Shown: positions 48,238-58,500, numbered from the stretch's first letter. The stretch is 64,000 nucleotides of DNA from CAWHXG01 sp963833235 (GCA_963833235.1 CAWHXG010000001.1:930001-994000); one strand, 5' to 3'. Notes: generated from the letters alone by a model not told the origin. Program-made: numbers and translations.

Positions 48238-49152
48238 ATGAAAAAGATTCTTCTTGCTTCGAGCGCCCTGGTCCTCGTCGCCGGCGTCGCCGCTGCCGAA
48301 GTGACCGTGTCGGGTGACGGCCGTATGGGTATCCTTTACGGTGAAGACGATTTCACCAACCGCAACACCAACGAAGACAAAGACTACGCCTTCACCAGCC
48401 GGATCCGGATCAGCTTCAACGCATCGGGCGAGTCGGATGGCGGCCTGGTTTTCGGCGGTAGCGTGCGCGCCGACAACTACGAGGACGACCAGGCGACGAA
48501 TGGCCAAGAAGGCAGCGTGTTCGTTTCCGGCACCTACGGCCGTCTGGCCATGGGCGACGTCGATGGCGGTGCTGAGTCGGTGGTCGGCGACCTCGCCGGC
48601 GTGGGCCTGACCGGCCTCGGCGACAACAACGAGACCTTCTACCTCTTCGGCGCCGGCGATCCGAACGCGCTCTACCAGTACACGACCGGCCCGCTCAGCC
48701 TGGCCCTCGGCATCGGCGACGATGAAGAGTATTCGGTCGGCATCGGCTACGACGGCGGCACCTACTCGGTCGGCATCGGTTACGAAGGCGTTCCCGCTGG
48801 CTTCGACTTGCCCTTCGACCTGGGTGACGCCGACGACGACGCGCAGCACCTCGCCGCCGCCGCTTCGGTGACGTTCCAGATGGTGACCCTCAAGGGTCTC
48901 TACGGCCGCCTCGACACTGGCACAGACGACATCAACCAATACGGTGTGTCCGTTGATGCGAGCTTCGGCCCGGCTTCGGCCTCGGCATACTACCGCAACA
49001 TCGAACTCGATGACGACGACGCGGACGATCAGGACTTCTACGGTGTCGGCGTCGAGTACGACCTGGGCGGCGGCGCCGCTCTGGCGGCTGGCCTCGTCGA
49101 CGGCGAAGAGATCGACACTACCGCCGACTTCGGTATCAAGTTCGCCTTCTGA
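48238..49152 (+). CDS. Rhodobacter-type outer-membrane porin
   Basis: A 304-residue general diffusion porin. The signal peptide MKKILLASSALVLVAGVAAA is followed by EVTVSGDGRMGILYGEDD, the classical first strand. The mature chain has alternating strands rich in Tyr/Gly, many acidic loops, a PEFG-independent end TTADFGIKFAF with terminal Phe (BAM recognition), and the plug-like loop region near DNNETFYLFGAGDPNAL. Overall acidity suggests cation preference, an inference. Codon use is biased toward C-ending codons with a strong ribosome-binding site, as expected for an abundant protein. A UUCG-type terminator follows the stop. Confidence 0.93.
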   Translation: MKKILLASSALVLVAGVAAAEVTVSGDGRMGILYGEDDFTNRNTNEDKDYAFTSRIRISFNASGESDGGLVFGGSVRADNYEDDQATNGQEGSVFVSGTYGRLAMGDVDGGAESVVGDLAGVGLTGLGDNNETFYLFGAGDPNALYQYTTGPLSLALGIGDDEEYSVGIGYDGGTYSVGIGYEGVPAGFDLPFDLGDADDDAQHLAAAASVTFQMVTLKGLYGRLDTGTDDINQYGVSVDASFGPASASAYYRNIELDDDDADDQDFYGVGVEYDLGGGAALAAGLVDGEEIDTTADFGIKFAF

Positions 49153-49181
49153 TCGACCGATCGGAACGACTGCTTCGCAAG

Positions 49182-49209
49182 GGAGCGGGCCTTCGGGCTC
49201 GCTCCTTTT
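49182..49209 (+). terminator. Rho-independent terminator after the porin gene
   Basis: GGAGCGGGCC (49182-49191), a TTCG tetraloop (49192-49195), GGCTCGCTCC (49196-49205), then TTTT. The 10-bp stem has one G-T pair. The very stable loop and position 30 bp after the stop make this a strong terminator, as expected for a highly expressed porin. Confidence 0.9.
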
Positions 49210-49264
49210 GCGTGTCCGGGGGGCGTGCCGGCCTGGCGGCCGCACGCGGGCGAGGGGAGACGGC

Positions 49265-49924
49265 ATGGGTCTGAGCGATATCCGCAAGCGGATCGCGGCC
49301 GCGGAAGCCAGGGCGGGGCGCGCGGCGGGTTCTGTGACGCTGATCGCGGTTTCCAAGGTGCAGCCGGCCGAACGGGTCGCCGCGGCGCTAAAGGCGGGGC
49401 AGCGGATCTTCGGCGAGAACCGGGTGCAGGAGGCGCAGGGCCGTTGGCCGGCGTTTCAGGCCAGCCATGACGGTATCGCGCTGCATCTCGTCGGGCCGCT
49501 GCAGAGCAACAAGGCGCGTGCGGCGGTGGAGCTGTTCGACGCGATCCACAGCGTGGACCGGGAGAAGCTGGCCCGGCGGCTTGCGGATCTGGCGCAGGAG
49601 CGGGGTGCGTGCCCGGAGGTGTTCGTGCAGGTGAACACCGGGGAGGAGCCGCAGAAGGCCGGCATCGCGCCCGATGCGGTGGATGCGCTGGTGGCGACCT
49701 GCCGGCAGATGGAGCTGCCTGTGCGGGGGCTGATGTGCCTGCCTCCGCAGGGGGAAGACGTGGCGCCTCATTTCACTCGGCTCGCCGAGATCGCTGGGCG
49801 CAACGGGCTCAGCGGCCTTTCGATGGGCATGAGCGACGACTTCGAGGCGGCGATCGCGGCCGGGGCGACGCATGTCCGGGTCGGATCGGCGATCTTCGGA
49901 GAGCGGGATCCCGACCTCGCCTGA
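49265..49924 (+). CDS. PLP homeostasis protein YggS (PROSC family)
   Basis: YggS-type proteins bind pyridoxal phosphate and keep its free level in balance; no enzyme activity is known. The PLP-binding lysine is in VTLIAVSKVQPAE (K31). Other hallmarks: FGENRVQEA, LHLVGPLQSNKA, SVDREKLA, VFVQVNTGEEPQKAGI, GLMCLPP and LSMGMSDDFEAAIAAGATHVRVGSAIFG. The 219 residues start at ATG 49265 after GGGGAGACGG. The gene stands alone between the porin terminator and a convergent L,D-transpeptidase. Confidence 0.94.
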   Translation: MGLSDIRKRIAAAEARAGRAAGSVTLIAVSKVQPAERVAAALKAGQRIFGENRVQEAQGRWPAFQASHDGIALHLVGPLQSNKARAAVELFDAIHSVDREKLARRLADLAQERGACPEVFVQVNTGEEPQKAGIAPDAVDALVATCRQMELPVRGLMCLPPQGEDVAPHFTRLAEIAGRNGLSGLSMGMSDDFEAAIAAGATHVRVGSAIFGERDPDLA

Positions 49925-50053
49925 CGCCTGGGCGCCTGTCCGAGGCAAGTGGGGCTGTCAGCCCCCCTCTTGCGCTGGCGCGCAATTCACCCCCCGAGGA
50001 TATTTGTGAGGCAAAGACGGACGGAGGCTCGGCGGGCGCTCGTCAGGGGCTCC

Positions 50054-50563
50054 TCAGCGGGGGCGGACGATCAGGCGCGTCTCGGGGCGCAGGTTCTCGG
50101 CGATCCAGCGGATGTCGGGGCGCGCGAAGGCGACGCAGCCGGCGGTCGGGAAGCCGGGTCGGCGCCAGGCGTGCAGGAAGATGGCGGAGCCGCGGCCCGG
50201 GATGCGGGCTGGCCAGTTCCAGTCGCTGGCGATGACCACGTCGTAGAGCGGATCGGCGCGGCGGAGGGTCTCTGCGCTGATCTGCCCGGGGTCGTGCACG
50301 GGGCTGTTGTAGGCGGGGTCCGCCGGGTCGTCGCACCAGAGATCGCCGGCGCGGATGGGGCGGGCGCCCGGGCCGGGGCGGGGCAGCCTGTCCGCCCGCC
50401 AGAAGACGGCGATCAGGCGGTGGCAGCCTTCGGGCGTGGCGCCGTCGCCTTCGCGCTTGTCTTGCGCAACGCCGCCGCGCCCGACGGTGCAAGGCAGGCG
50501 GCGGCCGAGGAAGCGGGCGCCGAGGGGGGTCACGACGATGTCGCCTGGCCCGGCCGGCCTCAC
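50054..50563 (-). CDS. L,D-transpeptidase (YkuD) family protein
   Basis: A 169-residue YkuD-type catalytic domain. The active site is H131 (FLHAW) followed by T140-A-G-C143-V (PGFPTAGCVAF), the Cys being the nucleophile; SAIFLHAWRRPGFPTAGC matches the family. These enzymes form 3-3 peptidoglycan crosslinks or link proteins to the wall, but this short protein has no clear signal peptide, which is odd for a periplasmic enzyme. The start GTG 50563 overlaps the ribA stop (TGTGA) and would be coupled to it; the lack of a ribosome-binding site leaves the start uncertain. Confidence 0.78.
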   Translation of the reverse strand: MRPAGPGDIVVTPLGARFLGRRLPCTVGRGGVAQDKREGDGATPEGCHRLIAVFWRADRLPRPGPGARPIRAGDLWCDDPADPAYNSPVHDPGQISAETLRRADPLYDVVIASDWNWPARIPGRGSAIFLHAWRRPGFPTAGCVAFARPDIRWIAENLRPETRLIVRPR

Positions 50564-51696
50564 AGGAGGTGCCCGGACTTGGCGGCCTTGGTATCCAGAT
50601 AACCGGCATTCAACGCCCCGCGACCCACCGCCAGCGGCACCCGCTCGACCACCTCGGTACCGCAGGCCTGCAACATGGCGACTTTGGCGGGATTGTTCGT
50701 CATCAGCCGGACGCTGGCGAAGCCGAGCCGATCGAGGATCGCGGCGCCGAGGCGGAAGTCGCGCTCGTCGTCCTCGAAGCCGAGGCGGTGATTGGCCTCC
50801 ACGGTGTCGAACCCCTGATCCTGAAGCGCGTAGGCGCGCATCTTGTTGGCCAGGCCGATCCCGCGCCCCTCCTGGTTTAGGTAGAGCAGCACGCCGCCGC
50901 CCTCGGCCGCCATCGCCGCCATGGCGCCCCGCAACTGCGGGCCGCAATCGCATTTGAGGGACCCGAGGAGATCGCCGGTGAAGCAGGCGGAATGCAGGCG
51001 GGTCAGGACCGGGCGGCCGCGGTCGGGGCTGCCGATCTCGACGGCATAATGCTCTTCCCCGCCATCTTCGGGGCGGAAGACATGCAGGCGGCCGTCGGCC
51101 GAGATGCTCATGGGCAGCCGCGCCTGGGCGACGGGACGCAGCCGGGCGGCGGCCTCGGCGCGCGAAAGGACGGCCTGCGTGGCGATCCGGGTCAGGCCCG
51201 CCGGCGCCGTACCGCCAGGCAGGGGCACGACCAGCGCCGCCGGCAGCAGGCGCGCGGCCTTGGTCAGGCGCAGGGCGGCGCGGTGGGTCGTGGCGTTGCC
51301 CTCCCGCAGGGTGACGAGCGGGCCTTTCATGGGCGTGGCGAGATCTCCGGCGGGATCGGCGAGCGCCATGAGCCATCCGGCGCGGGCATCGGCGGGCACT
51401 GGGATGCGCGCCAGGTCGCCGTCGTAGGCCCGGGCCTTCAGCGTGGCCGCGCGCCGGGCGGTAAGCGCCAGGGTGGCGGACCCGAGGGCGAGGGCGGCGG
51501 CCAGCCGCGCGGGCTGCAGGGTTTCGACGGCGAGGACGAGTGCGGCGCCCCCGGGCCCGTCGAGCACCACGCCGAGGCCGCCGCGCAGGTCGTTGCGGGC
51601 GCGCGCGATCAGCTCGGATATGTCCGGTTCCAGTGTCAGCCGCAAAGCCCCCGATGGTCCGGCCGGGATAGCGGCATTCCGCGAGGGATGAAACAT
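50560..51696 (-). CDS. ribA: GTP cyclohydrolase II RibA
   Basis: RibA converts GTP to the first pyrimidine intermediate of riboflavin synthesis. The catalytic C-terminal domain has the zinc ligands C-FTGDLLGSLK-C-D-C, the GTP-binding YLNQEGRGIGLANK, and SVRLMTNNPAKVAML. The 378-residue form starts at MFHPSRNAAIPAG (51696). The N-terminal ~160 residues resemble neither an intact RibB nor a known domain I can name, though they have the spacing of a degenerate DHBP-synthase-like domain. An upstream in-frame region exists to 51798 but overlaps the divergent regulator's promoter, so the shorter start is preferred. Confidence 0.88.
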   Translation of the reverse strand: MFHPSRNAAIPAGPSGALRLTLEPDISELIARARNDLRGGLGVVLDGPGGAALVLAVETLQPARLAAALALGSATLALTARRAATLKARAYDGDLARIPVPADARAGWLMALADPAGDLATPMKGPLVTLREGNATTHRAALRLTKAARLLPAALVVPLPGGTAPAGLTRIATQAVLSRAEAAARLRPVAQARLPMSISADGRLHVFRPEDGGEEHYAVEIGSPDRGRPVLTRLHSACFTGDLLGSLKCDCGPQLRGAMAAMAAEGGGVLLYLNQEGRGIGLANKMRAYALQDQGFDTVEANHRLGFEDDERDFRLGAAILDRLGFASVRLMTNNPAKVAMLQACGTEVVERVPLAVGRGALNAGYLDTKAAKSGHLL

Positions 51697-51809
51697 ATCC
51701 CGCCGTGGCGACACGTCCGCGTGAGACGGGTGCCACAAAACTTGCCCGGGCCGTGCGTGCTTCGCATCTGGGTTCGAGACCCCGCGCCCATCACGCAAAG
51801 GAGAGCGCC

Positions 51810-52496
51810 ATGGCCGTTCTGAAGAAGATCCTGCTGGTCGACGACGAAGAGGACCTGCGCGAGGCCCTTTCCGAGCAACTCGTCATGACCGAAGAGTTCG
51901 ACGTGTTCGAGGCCGGTACCGGGGCCGAGGCGATGAGCCGCGCGAAGGAGGCGCTTTACGACCTCGTCATCCTCGACGTGGGTCTGCCGGATACCGACGG
52001 GCGCGAGCTGTGCCGGATCCTGCGCAAGCAGGGCGTGAAATGCCCGATCCTGATGCTCACGGGGCATGACAGCGATTCCGATACCATCCTGGGCCTCGAC
52101 GCGGGCGCGAACGACTACGTGACGAAGCCCTTCAAGTTTCCGGTGCTGCTGGCCCGCATCCGCGCGCAGCTGCGGCAGCATGAGCAGAGCGAGGATGCCG
52201 TCTTTCAGCTGGGGCCGTACACCTTCCGGCCCTCCATGAAGATGCTGATCGACGAGGCGGAGCGGAAGATCCGGCTGACGGAGAAGGAAACCAACATCCT
52301 CAAGTACCTTTACCGGTCGAACGACGGGGTGGTGGCGCGCGACGTGCTGCTGCACGAGGTGTGGGGCTACAACGCGGGGGTGACGACCCACACGCTGGAG
52401 ACCCACATCTACCGCTTGCGGCAGAAGATCGAGCCGGATCCGTCGAACGCACGGCTTCTGGTGACCGAAAGCGGGGGCTACAGGCTTGTCGCCTGA
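51810..52496 (+). CDS. OmpR/PhoB-family response regulator
   Basis: A two-component DNA-binding regulator of 228 residues. The receiver domain has acidic D11-D12, the phosphorylation site D56 in LVILDVGLPDTDG, and the switch lysine in DYVTKPF. The C-terminal winged helix (about residues 130-228) includes RLTEKETNILKYLYRSNDGVVARDVLLHEVWGYNAGVTTHTLETHIYRLRQKIE. Very similar regulators are common in Rhodobacterales, but I cannot name its targets. No histidine kinase is adjacent, so the partner is elsewhere. AAGGAGAG precedes the ATG. Its stop overlaps the start of the serine hydrolase gene. Confidence 0.92.
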   Translation: MAVLKKILLVDDEEDLREALSEQLVMTEEFDVFEAGTGAEAMSRAKEALYDLVILDVGLPDTDGRELCRILRKQGVKCPILMLTGHDSDSDTILGLDAGANDYVTKPFKFPVLLARIRAQLRQHEQSEDAVFQLGPYTFRPSMKMLIDEAERKIRLTEKETNILKYLYRSNDGVVARDVLLHEVWGYNAGVTTHTLETHIYRLRQKIEPDPSNARLLVTESGGYRLVA

Positions 52497-53496
52497 CGCC
52501 TTTAGGCGGCGGCATGTGATGGCGATGGGTGCTGCGGCGGTACTCGCCGGGCGCGGGGCCATGGCCCAGGGCGCCGGCTGGGCGCGGGTGGCGGCAGAGG
52601 CCGACACGTACGACCAGCTGCGGTCGCTTCTGGTGCTTCAGGGCGGCGCGGAGGTTCTGGCGCATGTGGCGCGCGGGCCGGGGCTTGACCGGGCGGTCAA
52701 CGTCAAGTCGGTGAGCAAGACGATCGTGGCGGCCCTGACGGGTGCCGCGATCGATCGGGGGGAGGTGCCCTCCGTCGGGGCGACGATCGGCGCGCTGGCG
52801 CCCGATCTGATCCCACGCGGCGCCGATCCCCGGGTTTCCAGCCTGACCGTCGACAATCTGGTGACGATGCAGGCGGGGCTGGAGCGCACGTCGGGCGCGA
52901 ACTACGGCGGCTGGGTCTCCAGCCGCGACTGGGTGGCCGATGCTCTGTCGCGGCCGTTCGTTCGGGCGCCGGGCAGCGGGATGCTCTACTCCACGGGAAG
53001 TTTCCATGTGCTTGGCGCGGTTCTGGCGGAGGCGACCGGGCGGAGCCTTCTGGCGCAGGCGCGGGAGCGGCTGGGCGCGCCGCTTGGCATCGACGTGCCG
53101 GCGTGGACGCGCGACCCGCAGGGGCGGTATCTTGGCGGCAACGAGATGAGCCTTTCGCCGCGGGCGATGGCACGGTTCGGCGAGATGTACCGGCTGGGCG
53201 GGCTCTGGCAGGGTCGCCGCGTGCTGAGCCGCGCGTGGGTGCGGGCATCTTTCATGCCGCAGACGCGATCCGCCTTCTCGGGGCTGGGCTATGGATACGG
53301 CTGGTTCCTGGGGCGGCTTGGCGGGCAGCGCTTCATGCTGGCGCGGGGCTATGGCGGGCAGGTGATTTGTCTGGTGCCGGGGCTGGAACTGACCGTGGCG
53401 GTGACTTCGGACCCGACGCGGCCGGCGCGATCGGGCGGATATTTCGGCGACCTGCTTGGGCTGATCGAGGATCACGTGATCCCTGCGGCAGCCTGA
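52486..53496 (+). CDS. Exported serine hydrolase, beta-lactamase class C type
   Basis: A 336-residue protein of the penicillin-binding/beta-lactamase fold. The nucleophile motif SxxK is S75-V-S-K78 (NVKSVSKTI); the second-motif Tyr is in MLYSTGSFHVLG, and a HxG/KTG-like GYGGQV segment occurs late. The N terminus MSPDAFRRRHVMAMGAAAVLAGRGAMAQ has a twin-arginine-like signal. The start is TTG 52486, overlapping the regulator gene by 11 bases; ATG 52519 would give a shorter signal. Activity could be esterase, D-aminopeptidase or another peptidase; a true beta-lactamase is unlikely. Confidence 0.82.
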   Translation: MSPDAFRRRHVMAMGAAAVLAGRGAMAQGAGWARVAAEADTYDQLRSLLVLQGGAEVLAHVARGPGLDRAVNVKSVSKTIVAALTGAAIDRGEVPSVGATIGALAPDLIPRGADPRVSSLTVDNLVTMQAGLERTSGANYGGWVSSRDWVADALSRPFVRAPGSGMLYSTGSFHVLGAVLAEATGRSLLAQARERLGAPLGIDVPAWTRDPQGRYLGGNEMSLSPRAMARFGEMYRLGGLWQGRRVLSRAWVRASFMPQTRSAFSGLGYGYGWFLGRLGGQRFMLARGYGGQVICLVPGLELTVAVTSDPTRPARSGGYFGDLLGLIEDHVIPAAA

Positions 53497-53581
53497 TGGG
53501 CCAAGGCGGTGCTGCGGTCGCTCGGCTGCACCCGCCGGCAGGATGCCGGAGCGGGCCGATGAGGCAGGGCGGCGCGGCGCC

Positions 53582-54289
53582 TCACCGCTTCCGGCGCAGG
53601 CGGGCCTCGCAGGTTTCGGTGAGCTTCGAGATCAGGCCGGCGAGGCGCAGGCAATTGGCATCGCGTGTGGCCTCGTCCATCCGCGCGGGCGGCACGAAGC
53701 CGTCGCCCACCGCCATCACGCCGCGCGCGAAGGGCAGCGGCAGGATGAACCCGTCCCACGTATGCAGGCGGATCGCGGGGCGGAGGGCATAAGTGATCGG
53801 CGCCACCTGGACGCCGGCCAGTCCCGCCATCACCAGCGCGCCGGGCTTGGCCACCTCGCGGGGGCCGAGCGGCCCGTCGACCGGCACCATCAGCGAGCCG
53901 CCGGCCTTCAACGCCTGGACGGCGGCGCGCAGGGTTGCGGCGGACGCTCCGGAGGTCGGCACTTCGATGAGCTGCACGTGGCGGGCGGCCAGATCGGCGC
54001 TGGCGATCCGCGCATCCGCATGGGCGCTGGCCAGCGCGTGCACCGGGTGATCGCGCCAGTCGCGGGCATGGGGCATGTAGACGATCCGCGAATGCCACGA
54101 GCACAGGACCCGCGGAACCCCGCGCGCGATGTCGGCCTCATAGCTCTCGAAGCCGATCCGCTCCCAGCGGGTGGTGCGGAAGGCGGCATGAACGTAGGCG
54201 GCATAGATGCGCTGAAGGAGGCGCTGGAGCCGCGCGTTCTTCTGCATCCGGACTTCGAAGCGGCGCCAGCGTTTCCTGAGGCGTTTCAC
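53582..54289 (-). CDS. DUF374 lysophospholipid acyltransferase-family protein
   Basis: A 235-residue protein related to lipid A and phospholipid acyltransferases (LPLAT superfamily). The catalytic HX4D-equivalent region reads CSWHSRIVYMPHARDWRD, and the family-typical VPVDGPLGPREVAKPGALVMAGLAG follows. A basic N terminus (MKRLRKRWRRFEVRMQKNARLQR) suits a membrane-surface enzyme. The start GTG 54289 has AGGGGA upstream. A role in making or modifying lipid A fits the LPS genes elsewhere in the window, but the acceptor is unknown. It is convergent with the serine hydrolase and divergent from xthA. Confidence 0.82.
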   Translation of the reverse strand: MKRLRKRWRRFEVRMQKNARLQRLLQRIYAAYVHAAFRTTRWERIGFESYEADIARGVPRVLCSWHSRIVYMPHARDWRDHPVHALASAHADARIASADLAARHVQLIEVPTSGASAATLRAAVQALKAGGSLMVPVDGPLGPREVAKPGALVMAGLAGVQVAPITYALRPAIRLHTWDGFILPLPFARGVMAVGDGFVPPARMDEATRDANCLRLAGLISKLTETCEARLRRKR

Positions 54290-54430
54290 CCGCGTCCCCT
54301 CTGGTGCCCGGCGCGGGCTTTGGCTAAGGCGCGGCTGGGCGCCTCCAGTCGGGGCCTCGGCCCCTGCCTGCGCGGGGGGTAGAGCACGCACGCGCGCCTG
54401 TCCAGCCCGTGCCACGAAAGGCCAGACCCC

Positions 54431-55219
54431 ATGCCGCTCAGCATCGCCACCTGGAACATAAACTCCGTGCGGCTTCGGGCCGGCCTGGTGGAGCGGCTGC
54501 TCGCCGAGGAGGCGCCCGACATCCTTTGCCTGCAGGAATGCAAGAGCCCGGTCGACAAGATGCCCCACGAGGCCTTCGCCGCGGCCGGTTACGGCCATGT
54601 CGTGGCGCGCGGGCAGAAAGGGTACAACGGCGTGGCGATCCTCGCAAAGGTGCCGCTGGAGGATGCCGGCCACCGCGATTTCGTCGCGCGGGGCGATGCC
54701 CGCCACGTGGCCGCCCGGCTGGAGGACGGCACGGTGATCCACAACTTCTACGTGCCGGCGGGCGGCGACGTGCCGGACCGCGGGGTGAACGACAAGTTCG
54801 GCCACAAGCTGGATTTCCTGGTGGAGATGCGGGACTGGTTCCGCGCCGAGTCCCCGCGCCGCGCGATCCTGGTGGGCGATCTGAACATCGCGCCGCGCGA
54901 GGATGACGTCTGGTCGCACAAGCAGCTGCTGAAGGTGGTGAGCCACACGCCCATCGAGGTTGCGCATCTGGCCGAGGCGCAGGACGCCGGCGCCTGGACG
55001 GACGTGACGCGCGCGCACATTCCCGAGGGGCCGCTCTATACCTGGTGGTCGTATCGCTCGCCCGGCTGGGATGCCGCCGACAAGGGGCGGCGGCTGGACC
55101 ATATCTGGGCGACGGCGGATCTGGCGGCGGGCAGCCATGGCAGCCGGGTTCATCGGGCGGCCCGTGGCTGGGAGAAACCGAGCGACCACGCGCCGGTCTT
55201 CGCGAGCTTCGACCTCTAG
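54431..55219 (+). CDS. xthA: Exodeoxyribonuclease III (XthA)
   Basis: XthA cleaves abasic sites and 3'-blocked ends in base excision repair, working after glycosylases such as MutY. The 262-residue chain has the metal-binding E36 (ILCLQECK), catalytic Tyr/Asn/Asp in NFYVPAGGD and VGDLNIAP, and the final SDHAPVFASF. The start MPLSIATWNINSVRLRAGLV is unambiguous. Convergent with the RND gene, 350 bp away. No frame break. Confidence 0.95.
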   Translation: MPLSIATWNINSVRLRAGLVERLLAEEAPDILCLQECKSPVDKMPHEAFAAAGYGHVVARGQKGYNGVAILAKVPLEDAGHRDFVARGDARHVAARLEDGTVIHNFYVPAGGDVPDRGVNDKFGHKLDFLVEMRDWFRAESPRRAILVGDLNIAPREDDVWSHKQLLKVVSHTPIEVAHLAEAQDAGAWTDVTRAHIPEGPLYTWWSYRSPGWDAADKGRRLDHIWATADLAAGSHGSRVHRAARGWEKPSDHAPVFASFDL

Positions 55220-55568
55220 GGGTCTGATGAGGGACGACGGCCTCGACCGGGCTACGGTAACGTAAATCATACCCGGTACGACAACTGCGGATGCGGTGAG
55301 GCGCGGGACGGTCAAAGCTGGCCCCGCTCGTGCCGCTGGGGCACGTGACCGGCCCGTCCCGCCATGCCGTCACGGTATGGGGCCGCGTGCCGACCCGGTG
55401 TGGCCTTGCCGGACAGGGGCTAGCCGAAGGGCGTGGGCCGACGACGATCCGCAGAGGGCGAAGTGCCGGGGGCGATTGGCGGAGAACGGACAAGCCGGCC
55501 CCCGTCCGCGAGCCTGCGCGCCCCCGGGTCGGCGCGTTCGGGGCGAAGGCAGCACCGGGGCGGGTCGA
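55220..55568. other. Intergenic stretch without a recognised gene
   Basis: About 350 bp between two convergent genes, xthA and the RND pump. It contains GC-rich partial inverted repeats (for example around GGCACGTGACC near 55,340) but no T-tailed terminator and no open frame with a ribosome-binding site that I recognise. Confidence 0.5.
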
Positions 55569-58500
55569 TCATTCCGCGGCCATCGCGTTCTCCGGTCGCA
55601 GCACCAGGACGCCGGGCCGCCCTTCTTCGAAGCCGGACGCTTCTCGCGCCCTGCGCGCGTAGACCAGGCGAAAGGCCGGCGGGGTGAAGTAGAAAGCCAC
55701 GACCGTGGAGAGCGCGACGCCGCCTGCCACCGCCATGGCGAACGGTGGCCAGAAGCCGCCGCCGGCCAATATCAGCGGCAGGAAGCCTCCCACGGTGGTG
55801 ATCGTGGTCGAGACGATGTGGCGCGACGAGGCCATGACGACCTCGGCCATCGCGTCGGGGTCGCCACTGGTGGCATCGTCGTCCTCCTGCAGCGCGGTCA
55901 GGACGATGAGAGCCGCGTTGATCGATACGCCGATCGACCCGATCAGACCGATGATCGCGTTGATGCCGAACGGGTAGTTGAAGATGGCGAGTGCCAGCAT
56001 CGACAGGCCAGCCGACAATCCGCTGACGACAAGCACCACGCCGCCGAGGCGGAAAGAGCCGAAGGTCATCACCACGACCGCGATCGACAGGGTGACGATG
56101 AGGCCAAGCGGGGCCAGCAGATTGTTCAGCGTCGAGGCCCGCGCATCGCTGTCGCCGCCGACCTCGAGCCGGTAGCCGGGCGGCAGCGCGAACCCGTCCG
56201 CGTCCATGGCGGCGCGGACCTGGGCAAGCGCTTCTTCCGGCAGCACGCCGCGCAGAACGAAGCCCTGGACCGTGTTCATCCGCTCGCCGTTGCGGCGCGT
56301 GACGATGCCGTCGCCCGGCACGACGGCCACCTCCGCCAGCGCCGAGAGCGGCGTCGTGGCGAAGCCGCCCCGTGCTGCGAGGGACGCCGCCATCGGGGGC
56401 AGCACGGGCATGTCGCGGACCCGGGCGGGATCGGAGCGCAGGTCGTTGCCAAGGCGGACCCGGACGGGCAGCTCCTCGGTCCCCTCGATCATCGATCCGC
56501 CGGTGGCGCCGGTGAGCGCGGCCTGCATCTGGGCCGCGACCTGCCCGGCGTCGAGCCCGACCTGCCGCGCCGCTGCCTCGTCGATCGACACCGCCAGCTT
56601 CGGCGCGCCCTCGACCAGCGAGACGCGCGCCAGCGTGACCGGCCCCTGCGCGCCGATGATCCGGCGCAGCCGCTCGCCCTCCGCGCGCAGCACCGCAAGC
56701 TCGGGGCCGATGATGCGGAACTCCACCGGCGCGTCCACGGGCGGGCCCTGCACCAGCCCGCGGACGAGGACCTGCGCCTCGGGCGCCACCGTCGACAGCC
56801 CGCGCTGCAGGACGGGCAGCACCGCCTCGGTCGCCTCGGCCGACGCGGTGCGGACCAGCGCCTGCGCATAGCGCGGCGCGCCGTCGCGGCCGCCGACGAC
56901 GTTGTAGTAGAAGGCCGGGGCAGACCGCCCGACGGTCCACGTCACGCTCTCGATCTCCTCGCGCTCGGCCAGGGCGGCGTCCAGCCGCGCCACCACCGCC
57001 GATGTCCGCGCGATGCCGGTGCCTGGCGGCAGGTCGATGTCGATGGTGAACTGGTCGCGGTCCACGCCGGGGAAAAACTGCGCCGTCAGCATGGGCAGAC
57101 TGAGAAACCCGATGACCGGCAGGACCATGGCAAGCGCCATGGACCGGACCGGGTTGCGCGCCGATAGCCGCAACGACTGGCGGAACAACCGGCCCAGCGG
57201 ACCCGAGGGCAAGCCGCCGCCGCGCGCGCCCTCGGGCAGCAGCCAGCCCGCCACGGCCGGCGTGACCGTGACCGCCACGACGAAGGACCAGCAGAGCATG
57301 ATGACGACGGCCAGGGCGATGGAGCCCACGAAATCCCCCGCCGGCCCCGGCAGCAGGATCATCGGCACGAAGGACAGCACCGTCGTTGCCGTGGATGCGA
57401 AAAGCGGCATGGCGAGCCGCCGCGCGGCTCCGGCCACGGCGCTGACCCGCGCGGCGCCTGCGCGAAGGCGCTGGCCGATCTCGTCGGTCATCACGATGCC
57501 TGCATCCACCAGCAGGCCCAGGGCCACGATCAGGCCGGTGACGGACATCTGGTGGATCGGCAGGCCGATCGCGTTCATCGTCGCGATGGAGGCGAGGCTC
57601 ACGATGGGGAGGATCAGCGCAACGATCAGTGCAGCGCGCAGGCCCAGCGTCACCAGCAGCACCGCGATCACCAGCGCCAGGCCGATCGCCATGTTGGTGC
57701 CCACCTCCGACAGCCGCTCGGACGTGTAGGTCGACTGGTCGAAGACCAGCCGCGCCTCCAGCCCGCCGGGCAGGGAAGCCCGGAACGCCGCCAGATCCTC
57801 GCGGATGAACCCCGCCCAGGCATCGACCTGAAGGCCCGTCTCGGGCATCGCGGCCACGATCACCGCAGGTTGGCCGTCCTGGACTGCCAGCTCCGCCGGC
57901 GGGTCGCGCGGCCCCCGTTCGATCCGGGCAATGTCGCCAAGACGCAGGGTGCTGCCTTCCGCTCCCTCGCGCAGGACGATCCCGCCCAGCCGGCCCAGGG
58001 TCTCGATGGCGCCCGTCACCTCCACGGCCAGGTCGTCGCCCCCGCCGGTCAGCTGGCCGGCGGCGACCTTGCTGTCGGCCGTGCGGACGGCATCCGCCGC
58101 CTCGCCCGGCGTCAGACCGAGCGCGGCGGCGCGCGCGGCGTCGAGGGTGACGGTGATCTCCTCGTCCGGCGCGCCGAAGAGCTCCACCAGCTTGGTACCC
58201 GGCACGTCGCGCAGCCGGTCGGCCAACGCTTCGCCGTAGCGCGCCATCAGCGTCAGCGGCGCCCGGCCCCCATCCGCCGGGACAATGGCCACGATCGCCC
58301 CGTAGGCGCCGGAATTGGCGTCGACCTCCAGCTCGGGCGACAGCGCGCCGGGCGGAAGCTGCGCCTCGGCATCCGACAGCTTGTCGCGGATCTCGGCCCA
58401 GAGCCCGTCGATCAGCCGGGGATCCACCGTCTCGTCGAGCTCGATCTGAATAACGGAGATTCCCGTCGTGGACGCCGAAGCCATTGTGTCGATCTCGGCG

